DNA of 64,000 bases from positions 372,001 to 436,000 of the forward strand of contig JAKZHN010000026.1 in NCBI GenBank assembly GCA_037179335.1, in the 5' to 3' direction. This document shows, one piece after another, positions 50,947 to 61,400 of this stretch (within the stretch, counting starts at the first letter, position 1; each line of letters begins with the position of its first letter). The notes beneath the pieces are model-generated. The model searched no databases. It had not been told where the DNA came from and was given only the letters and a program-made list of their open reading frames with translations. This DNA is from Cyclaneusma minus. Lineage: Eukaryota; Ascomycota; Leotiomycetes; Marthamycetales; Marthamycetaceae. The translations under genes and the position numbers were made by a program.

Positions 50947-51110
50947 TGTTATAGCGCAAGATAGGGGTTAAATAATAACGATATTATTATATAAAAAGCG
51001 AAAAGCGCTTTTCGAGCTTTCTATTTATAGCTGGCTATAGGCTTGGCGCCAGGGCATGCAAGGGTTAGGGGGCATGTATTTATAGGCCCGTAAGGTTTAT
51101 ACCGTAATAA
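50947..51110 (-). repeat. LTR (right in window) of the minus-strand element
   Basis: Collinear with 44328-44494, sharing agcgctttYc, atttatagctggct, ggcttggcgccaRRgcatgca and ggttagggggcaYgt. Its outer end keeps aggcccgtaaggtttataccg; its inner end (50960-51000) is AT-shifted. Confidence 0.83.
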
Positions 51111-54100
51111 ATATATTAGCTATTAAAAAAGAAAAGTGCGAAATTTTAATATAGGTAAAAATCCTTTTATTTTTAAAGCATTAAAAGGGGAAGGGGATTT
51201 TACAATTATAGGAAATAGTGTATATATATATGGCTTTTGCTTATTTACGTGACGAGTGGGTTTTATAAATAGCTTATAACCCTTATATTCTTGCATTATT
51301 AGGAGCTTATTTTAATATTTGTTAAGCCTTATAGCGGTTTGTATATATAATTATTATTTTCTTTATTTTAATACTCCTCCGGAGCTATATTGGAATTTGT
51401 TTTAGCGTTGTTTTATTTAAAACGATTTTTTATTTTTAATATATTTTTAAAAGTGGCTTGGTAAATCCGTTTGCAATTATATTTATATATATATATATAG
51501 GTGATTTACTATTTGCCTTTATTTTCCAATTTACATATAAATTAATAGGCTATATTAATATGCTTAGATGTTTTATAAAATTGAAAGTTTTTAATTAAGG
51601 CAATAGCTTTTCAATTATTATTTTTTATATCAATATAATATAGATTTTTATTAATTAATTTATTATAGCCTATATTTTTAAGCATTTATTTAAGCTATTA
51701 GCTTTATTTAATATTAATAGCTATAATAATATATTTAGCTTTGCAGATTAATATAGCTATATTTTTTTATTTTTTGCTTAATTATAATATTGCTTTTTTA
51801 AGCAATATTGTAATAAATTTGCTAATATTTTAACGGTTAAAAAATAATTTATAGAATACATTATTAAATATTTTAAATTGGCTTTTGGTAATATTTAATT
51901 TGCTTAATCCGGATTTAATTTTATAGCCCGCAATTAATTTAAAATAAGAAAGTAATTATATTAAATTAATATTATAGCGCTTATAAGAATTGGATATAAA
52001 TTGCGCTAGCCTGCTAATTATAAAGCAAATATTTAATTATATAAATATTTTGGCAAATATAAGCTTGCCAATTTTTTATTGGTAGAAATTTAATTTAGCC
52101 TGTTTTTTATTATTTTTGGCTAATATTATTATATTGGTATTATGTGTTATAAATACCGGGTATAAATATTTTTTATTAATTAAAAAGCCAAATCTTTGAT
52201 AAAAATTATTAATTTATTGCTTTTACTTTTATTTTAAATTATTTTTATATTAAGGACCTTTTTAACTTTTCCTAGATTTTTAATAATAAACCGATTTATT
52301 AATTAAAAATAAAATTGGTTAATTTTGGTAATTATTTTCGCGGCAATAATAATATTATTAATATAAATTAAAATAAATATATTAATAAAAACAAAAGCGG
52401 GGATTATATTTTAGATATTAAACGCAATTAAGCAATTAATTATTATACGCTTTTATTTTATAGGGAAATTATTAAATTAAGCAATTATTAGCAAAACAAA
52501 ATTAAATTATTATATTTATATTTATAATTGATGGAATTAGGGATTTTATTTATAGCTTTTATCAAAACAAATTAATTCTATTTATTTTAATTATAATTAT
52601 TACGACTTTGGCTATAATTGAAGCTATTTTTATAAAATTGGCTTTTCTTTTAGCTATTAAAGCTATTGCCATTTAAAATATATGCTTTATTATCGGGTTA
52701 TTTATATTTGCGGGCTTTGTATTTAGATTTTTAGCAATTTTAATATATATATTTTTTATAAATGCAATTAAATAGGCTATAGTTATTAAAATTATAATTA
52801 AAATATAAAAAAACCCGATATTGATTTTAGCTGCGCTGCTAATTTTTATTTTAATAATAGCTATTTTTTTATTTTTATAATTGGGCTGTTATTAAATTGC
52901 TATATTATTATTTAAAATATTATATGGATTTTATAATTTATTATAATTATTATAATGCTTTTTTAAATTATTTATATTAAATAGATTTTTAATTTCAAAT
53001 TGGAAATTGGATTTATTTTTATATTTAATATTTCCAATTATATTAAATATATATCAAATATTGATTTATAATTAATTGCTTTATTAAAAAATAAAGTTTG
53101 ATTTAATATTATTGCAAAATTTCAAAATGAATTAATTATTAAAAAATATATAAAATATATTTTTTATATAGGAAAGCAAAACTTTTATACTATAATAATT
53201 CTTTTAAGCCTTTTTAGCAAACTGATTTAATGCATGCAATATACGCTGCTGCTTTATTCTTATTGTATTTTTTTTTATATAATTTTGGTTTTAATTTATA
53301 GTTTATTTAATAATATTGCTATATAATGCATGCATAGCCTTTAAATATAATTAAAACGCAATAAATATATATTATATTATATTTTTAAAACAAAATTATA
53401 TATTAAAATAATTTTATAAGCAATTAAATTATTTATAATATTTGCATATATTGCGTATATAATATAATGTAAGATTTAATATATGGGGATTTTTAAATAT
53501 AAAAGATTTTTTAATAATTATTTATTTATTATTACAATTTAAATTAAATAAATTGCGTTTGCAAATAAAAATTGCAATTTTGGCTTGCAATTTCGCAATT
53601 TGTTTTTTAGCTTTAAGCTTTTAAATAATTTATTAAATAATTGCAAAATTATCTAAATTTAAATTAACTTGGCTTTAAATTAAATTTAAAACGAAAGCAA
53701 AAATAGGAGTTTAATTAATTTTGCTTTTACGCGGTATACCTGTATTTTCGGCTGGATTGCTTTGGTTTTTAATTGAATTATTTTGATTTTTAATTAAAGT
53801 TTATTTATTTAATTAAAAAAGGCTATTGGATAATTTCTAATTTAAAGCAAAAAAGCTTTTGGGCTATTTTTAATTATTAATATTGGCAATATTTTTATTA
53901 GCATTATTGATAAATGCATTATTACTTTTATTAAATGCGATTTTTTAATTTAATATATAGGCTTTGGTGGTATTATTGCTAGTATTAAGCTTTTTTAAAA
54001 TTAAGCGAAATTGATTTTTAAAGTTTTTAATAAAATTTTTGCAAATAAAATTATTGCCGAATTTGCGGCTGGCAAATTGGATAATTATTATTTTGCTAAA

Positions 54101-57100
54101 TTATTGCTTTTAAAATAAAAGCGGCTATTTTATTATAATAATTAAAAATAAATTAATAAATAAAAATATATTATATATATTTTTTAATTATAAAAAATAG
54201 CAATATTTTTTTTAAATAAAAATAGCAATATTTAAATATTATACGCTAAAAGCCTTGCTTAGCTTTTTTAATAAGCAATATTTTTTTTGCACATTTTTTG
54301 CGCATATGCTTTATAGGGTGCCCGCAGGGCGCTTTTCTCGGCCTCGTGCGATATTAAATTAATTAATTATAGATGTTTTTTAGGAATCTTTTTTAAATAG
54401 TTAAAATAGCAATTAATAATAATACTTTTTGCAAATAAATAAATATTTATAAACCTAAAACTTTCCAGCCTTTAAATTATTTTTCGCAGCAAATTGGTTT
54501 ATAAAGTTTTTTATATTTTTATTAAAAAAAGCATTAAACTATTTTTAATTATAGAAATTGATTTTTTAGGATTTAAAAGCAATTTTATTAAAGTATTTAA
54601 TAATAATAATATTTAAATAATTACGCAAATATTGGCGAAAATCCTTTAAAGCTTTAATTTTATATAAAAGCTTTATATAATTTATATAGCTATTTAGCTA
54701 AGCAAAATTGTAATAATAAAATATCCTTTAAATGTTAGTTTTTATTATAGTAAAATAACAAAAACTACAATTGAAAACTTTATTAAAATTCTCGTTAATA
54801 TAGATTTTTTTAAAAATAATAAAAATAAAAATATAAGAATATTTGGCCCCTAATACCGGGTTTTCTATAATAATTATTATTTATTAATAATTATATTTTT
54901 TACATTTTAATATTAAATTAATTTAAATATTAGTAATATAAATTATAATAAAATTATAAAAATTATGTAAATTAAATATAAACCAAAAAGCAAAAAAGCT
55001 ATAATAAGCTAAAAAAGCCCAATAAATTTATATATAAATCCAGCTTTTTTGCAAATAATTTGGGATTATATTAAAAAATTAAATATATATTTGCAAAAAT
55101 GCCTTTAATCCGGGGGTTTATAATAGGCGCACCGCAATATATATTTTTAGCAATATTATAAAGCTCATTACTTATTATATTTTTTAAATTCTTTTAAATG
55201 CGCTTTTATTTATCATTTTAAATATAAATATTATTATAAAAGGAAATTTATTATAATGATTATATATTATAAAAAATATAAAAAAGCATTATATAGCAAG
55301 CGGCTTTATAATTATAATATTTTATAAGCTATTTATAATAAATTTCCAAATCTATTAAATAAAAACGGATTTTAATATTATTTTAATATTATTTTAATAT
55401 TATTTTAATATTATTTTAATATTATTTTAATATTATTTTAATATTATTTTAATATTATTTTAATAATATTTTCCAAATCTAATAAAAAAAAACACAATAG
55501 GGTTAAATTCAAGATTTTAATTTTTAATTTTTAATTTTTTTATAAATAATACAAAGCAGCCTTTTTATTATTTTTTTATTTTCCGTATATATAATTTAGC
55601 GGGCCGGTTTAATATTTATAATATTTTCCAATTTTATAAAAAGGGCAATATATTTTTAATGCTTTATAAAAAAAATCCTAATTATAAATTAAAAACAAAA
55701 TAGTAATAATACCGGATTTTAAAAAATCGGCTATTTTAGCAATTGGCCTTTTATTTTTAATTTTATCTTTAATTTCAAATAAATTCCCATTATTAAAAGC
55801 TAAAGCTTTAGCTTTAGCGTTAAAAGCAGTTTTAATACAAAATATAAATTTGGCTTTAATTTAAATGGCAAATTTAGCTTTAGGCGCAGCTTTGGCTTTA
55901 CCTTTATCCAATCGCTTATTTATTTATTTTCTATTAATATTTTATATATAATTATTTCTAAAATTAATAATATATTTATTAATAAGAATTGCGTTATTTG
56001 AAATATTTTAAAATATATAATCATTTTTTTAAAATAGAATTTATTAATAATTATATTTTTATATAAAGAATTATTGCATTTTAATTGTATTAAAACAATT
56101 AAAAAACATTATTAATAATGCAAAAGCAATAGAAATTTATAGCTATAAGTTTATTTTTATTTTTGCTAAATAATTATTATTAGTTTATATAGCTTAAATT
56201 TAAATAACGGAAAAATATTATAAAGCTTAGAAAAATCCTGTTTAAAGCCAATAATATAATCATAAATAAATTAATAATAAAAATATTTTTTATAAACTAA
56301 ATAATAGGGCTAAAAAATATAGCCAATAATATAGGATTTATCAATTAATTGCGTTTTTATTAATATAAGGAGTTTTAAATATTTAGGGTAATTTTAATAT
56401 AAAATTGTATTTATATTATTAAGGAAAAGAATTTAAGCTTAAATTCCTATAATATAAAAAAACCAATTTTATTTAAATAGTTTTTGCAAATATTTATAAA
56501 TATATAAAGCTAGCTAATAATGCAAATATTTATAAATTTTATATTATTATAAATGCGGCGGTTAGAAAAATTTCAAATATTTTAATTTTTATAAATTAAT
56601 TATAATTTTTATAATAGGCTTAAATAAAGCAATTAAGCATTTTCTTATTAAAAGCAATAGTTCGGTTTTAAATATATAAAGGCGAAAGCTTAAAAAAACA
56701 GCTTTAGCGGCAAAGCGGGGTTTTTTGTAATTTATATGCAAAAAGCTTTTAATAAAATTAATAAAATTATTATTAATGCAAAAAAAATTAATATAATGAT
56801 TAAAAATCGCCCTTTTTTAATTTTTTTAATAAAATTTAATAAAATTAATAATTGCAAATTAGGTATTTATTAAATTTAAATTTGTATTTTTTAAATTATT
56901 AAATATACTATTAAATATAAAAACAATTTTAAAAATAATAGCGCGTATAAATAGGGTTTCAAAAAAATATTAATTAATTTTTGGTAAATAGTAGTAAGAA
57001 AAAATTTGTTTTTAAATAAAAGAGTTTTTTAAAAAAACCTTAAAAAACTCGAATTTTAAAAAATTTAATTAAAATAACCAATTAAGGATTTTTTATTAAA

Positions 57101-57409
57101 TAAATTAAAAAGGGCTTTAAAAATTTGCTTTAAAAAAATTAAATAACCGCTATTATTGAATTAAGCTTTTTTTAAGCAAAATCGAAGCGCTAAAATATTG
57201 TAAAATAATTTGAAATTTATAAAAATCAAAATATTAATAAAAAGCAAAAAAAAGATATATTATAATGCAATAATAGCAATAGCTTTTAAATTTAAATACC
57301 CGCTTTTTAATAATAATAATATTTAAGCAATTAATTTAGCAATATATATAATAAATTATAATTGGCAATTAGAAAATATATTATAAAGCTTTAAATTAAA
57401 GGTGGCATT
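51111..57409. other. AT-rich transposon debris, unassigned
   Basis: No element could be traced. A small G/C-rich island (gggtgcccgcagggcgcttttctcggcctcgtgcg) lies at 54317-54351 and may be a surviving piece of another LTR or terminal repeat. Confidence 0.4.
55371..55464. repeat. 11 bp microsatellite, about eight units
   Basis: Near-perfect tandem copies of ttttaatatta. Unlike its surroundings it is homogeneous, so it expanded after the surrounding decay or is kept uniform by slippage. Confidence 0.85.
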
Positions 57410-57870
57410 AAATCAGACTTAAATTTTAAAGCAAATAAAGCATTAAAATAAATTTTATTTTTAAATTAAACTAAATATAGAAAATTTAAAATTAAACCGA
57501 GGATTAAATAAAATTATTTAATTAAAAAAAATATATTTAATTAAATTAAGAATTGAATTAGATTATATATTTAATTAAACTAAGCTTTAAATCAAAATAG
57601 AGTTTTAAATAAGATTAAAGCTTTAGCCAAATTAAAACTTTAAATTAAATTGGATTTTTAAATAAATTAAAATTTTAAATTAAATTGAATATGCAATTAA
57701 ACTATATAATATTTAATTTAATTTAATTTTTAAATTAAATCAAACCTTTATTCAAAATAAAGTATTAAATTAAACCGAGTATTTAATTATAATACGCAAT
57801 ATTGAATTAAATTTAAGCCTTAAATTAAATAAAAAATCAAACCAGACTTGAGTTTTAAAATAAATTAAAT
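57410..57870. repeat. Degenerate AT array, right edge, inverted
   Basis: Units such as gctttaaatcaaaatagag and actttaaattaaattgg are the reverse complement of the units at 25670-26160. Confidence 0.68.
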
Positions 57871-57950
57871 AACCAAATATGCTATGCGCAATTTTGGATT
57901 TATGCAAGGGTAATAGAATTTATGCAGGGGCTATTTAATAAGCAATTGAA

Positions 57951-58453
57951 TTTCCGCAAGCTGGAAAAGTAGGGCAAACGACTCTATATCGATCGGCATT
58001 TTGGCGGGTGACCGGCAAATTGTTTTTCCCTGCACCGGATAGTCTTTGCCCTTCGGTCGAAAGCATACACTCCTCGATTTGCGCCGTCGACTCCGCCGAC
58101 TGTCCCCGTGCCGAAAAGCCTTATACCGAGAATCGCAGGTGTTGCCACCGCGGATCGAAGTTGCGCCCGGTGCCCAAACAAACCTCCAGGCACTCTTCCT
58201 GTTGCCCTCCTATCACGAGCTTCCCCGAAAGCGCAAGCTCCCCGCCTGAACCTTGACAGTCTTGGCCCATGCCACTCCACCTACTGCACGTATCCAAGAG
58301 CGCGGCCGATGAATTGTCCTCTCTAGACTCAACCGCTCTGTCGAAACTCTCCCAATTGCTTCGATGCCATTGAAACACGCTGGCGCATTGCGGGGGTTAG
58401 TTTAGAGGTGATCGAGTAGAGGGAGTCCGTCTGCCAAATCCCGCAGAAACAGC
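57951..58453 (+). promoter_or_regulatory. Promoter/5' region of the BEACH gene
   Basis: Normal composition resumes within a few tens of bases of the AT block. Short frames on both strands overlap each other and show no family resemblance. The BEACH start codon is only about 500 bp from the block edge. Confidence 0.5.
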
Positions 58454-61400
58454 ATGGCCTCGAATCATCATCTGCGGTCGCCCACCGCTGTCTCAGCGCC
58501 GCCTGAGGTCACGAAGGCTACAGAGGAGCTTCGCATGCATATTGACTTCGTCAACGAAGAACTACGCTCCACGCCTGCCCCTATCGCTCCGGGCCATCTC
58601 TCTTCACTCTCACATCGTCTGAAGTTGATCAGTGATTGTCTGCGCGAAGAACCTTCTCCTTCCAGCCTTCAGGACGCTTTTCGACTCTCCAGAGGCTTCC
58701 CATTACTCCTCAATTGTCTCAAGGCCGCTTCTGGCTCTTACGACCCCACAAAAATTACACGGGATGGAAGGGAGGCGCTCTTGGCCGTCGTTTCCGAAGC
58801 GTTGTTGGTTCTTGCGAGTGCTTTCCGAAACCACGATGGCAACCAGAGATATTTCAGGCACGGTGTTGATGGCTGTGGATGGGGCGTTCTCGAGCAGAGG
58901 CTTGCAGGAATTGGCGTGGGCGGTCCGGATACGGACTCTTGGAGCCAGGATAGGTTCTTCTCCGTCCTGTTGGCTTTTGCGACAGACCAGCCTCATTTCG
59001 AAAGCTTGATCGAGGATGTGAAAGCCTGGCTTGGAAGAGATAAGGGTAATGACTCGGAGAAGGCCAATGAACCGAGTTTTGCCGCAAGTCGTGTGGTTGT
59101 CTCCAGTTCAGAGAGTCCAAACTCGAGCTCATCCTCGGCCTCGTCGTCGTCTCCTGTGGCTCGGAGGATGAAGCCAAACTCCGAGTCTGAACAAGCCCCT
59201 CTTCTCAATGAGCTGGATCAGATCATACATGCGTCTCTCGACGAATCAGACGCTGTGGCAGCGCTGATATACCCTGATATCATCCCCGCAATTATTACTT
59301 TCTGGCGAGCCTTGCCCAGGATGCCGGGCTCTCCCTCTCAAACTACCGCTCTCATAGTCATTGCCGTTTTCCGCTCAATATCAACATGTGGTCTGAGGGA
59401 TGTTAGTGCCCTGCGTTCCACTGGCCTGTTATCGCGACTGCTACCCCTCGTTTTTGACCAAGATACCCCCCTTCTCGCCCCTGAACGAGAACTTGCGGAG
59501 CAGCTATGTGAAGGGATGATGATCTTTGGAGTTGGCAGCCTTGAAGATGCAAAATATCTGGCTTGCAGCAAATCTCCAGCTGTTGGCGAATTCATGCTAC
59601 GCGCCATGGAGGACTGCTACTGGCCGCCGTTCGTGGAATTCGACCTAAGAAAGGAGGGATATTCTTCCATTGAGTCTTCAATCATCACTCAATTCCAAGA
59701 TTTCCCTTCGTCTTCTTCTCAAGGGTATACATTCACTGCATGGGCATATTTTGCCAACTTCGATGTCAAAAATCATACGACCATTTTTGGTGCTTTCGAT
59801 TCTACTCATACCTGCTATGTCCTTGCCTATCTTGAGCAGGATAGCCAGAACTTCATTCTGCAAACTTCGGCCAAGGCCAAAAATGCTGATGCGGCTGTGC
59901 GATTCAAGTTGATGAAGTTCGAGCCACACAGGTGGTATCATATTGCTCTTGTTCATCGAAAATCCAGGGCCTTTATCTCGAGCAAAGCCTCATTGTACGT
60001 AAATGGAGAGTTCGTCCAAGAGAAAGTGATCGCTTTCCCCACCAGTCCTCCAATAACGGCTGCCAATCCAGGAGCCGTACCACCACGGCTGAGACCAAAT
60101 CCCGTGCAAGCCTTCCTAGGCACCCCCCAAGCTCTCTCTTCACAGCTGGGTCCTAATCTGGTCTCAACGATTTGGGATTTAGCATCGTTTCACCTTATCA
60201 ATGACGTGCTCAGCGATGATATCATCTCTCTTCACTGCCGGCTCGGACCAAGATACAGCGGCAATTTTCAAGACTCCCTTGGCGATTTTCAAACCTATGA
60301 GTCGTCGACAGCTCTTACCATCCGTAACGAGCTTCGGCGATCAAAGAAGGACAATGGGTCGAATATTAGGGAGCTCATGCAGAATAAAGCTTGTAACTTG
60401 ATGCCGGAGTCCCGTATCATCTTCAGCATGATTCCGTCGGGTATCCTTGAAGTCGACTACACAGCAAAAGCCGAAGGTTATGCAACAGTCTTAGGTTTCT
60501 CTCAGCAAGCATACTCGAAACTCTTGCGTCTGACGAAAAACGGCGTCAAGCCGTTGGCTATCAATGCTGCTATTCCATCCATCGAGGCTGCTCTCACATC
60601 GTCCCACGGTGCCGCGGTACTGGGCGGAGGTCTGACTATTGTCAAACCACAGTCTCTAGACAATGTTATGTGGAGACTTGGTGGTTGCACCGGCGTTTTG
60701 CTGAGCTTCGTAGAAAGAGCAACGTCGAAAGAAGCTATTCTGGGCGCCGTTCAATTACTTTTCGCCAGTGTTAAGGATAATTGGCGAAACAGCCAAGCCA
60801 TGGAGACTGATAATGGCTATGCTATTCTCGCTGTACTCCTGCGTGACAAGCTGGGGACCGGGTCAGTCACTTTTCAGTCCGCTGGTACTCAAGATTCGGC
60901 ATCTCTGAGCCCCGCCGAGCGCGATCAGTTGAGCTTTCAGCTGCTTGGTCTGGTCCTGGAGTTTGTTGGCTACATGGCCAAGGCCCCTGAAAATTCAATG
61001 ATCATCAACCCGCTGGCTTATCGAGTCTTGCTAGTCGATTTTGATCTATGGCGCAAGTCGGCTTTACAGACGCAGAAGGCGTATTACAGGCAATTTGTTG
61101 TCTTTGCTTTGAAGAGCCGATACTCGCGTCACAACTCTGAGAAATTGGGCCTCATGCGTAAGTCTATCTCAGCAATTTTCATCCCATATACTGACTTTAC
61201 CAAGGAATTGTCAAGAGATTTCTGGAAGCACTCAAGGCCGATCAGTTCACAGCCGATGTGATGCCTGATTTCTTGGAGGCCCTCAAGAATCTCATCGAGA
61301 TTGGCCTGAGAGGTCGCAAAGAGAGCTCGGAGATTTTCAGGTCTGTGGCACTCTTCATCACGTATGCCGTCCACAAGCCACAGAAGTCGCGTTCGGGGAC

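Larger units (their letters stand above)
44328..51110 (-). mobile_element. Decayed Ty3/gypsy LTR retrotransposon (minus)
   Basis: Direct repeats of about 165 bp at 44328-44494 and 50947-51110 bound a 6.8 kb unit. On the minus strand, 47330-47170 reads as reverse transcriptase: KICIVYFNNIFIYLK, with YFNN (47219-47196) where Y-x-DD is expected, preceded by a NAPA-like finger/palm segment. The orientation is therefore opposite to the first element. Its LTRs have different sequence from those at 28.9/35.6 kb, so it is a separate family. Stops are frequent and no product is possible. Confidence 0.8.
25650..57950. repeat. ~32 kb AT-rich, RIP-like block of decayed transposons
   Basis: Composition changes abruptly at both edges from roughly balanced to overwhelmingly A/T. 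CpG is almost absent outside a few islands, TpA is abundant, and no frame above ~100 codons survives. Retrotransposon protein motifs can still be read with Asp to Asn, His to Tyr and Gln/Trp to stop changes, the products of C-to-T on either strand. This is the signature of RIP acting on duplicated DNA. It could be an AT isochore or part of a regional centromere; the sequence alone cannot decide. Confidence 0.9.

Noticed and set aside
25650..57950. CRISPR array, mitochondrial insertion or contaminating AT-rich genome
   Set aside because: No regular repeat-spacer pattern; recognisable gypsy motifs with transition-type decay and flanking nuclear genes fit RIP much better.
57984..58280. 98-codon minus frame upstream of the BEACH gene
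   Set aside because: It overlaps several plus-strand frames with no motif; most likely promoter DNA.
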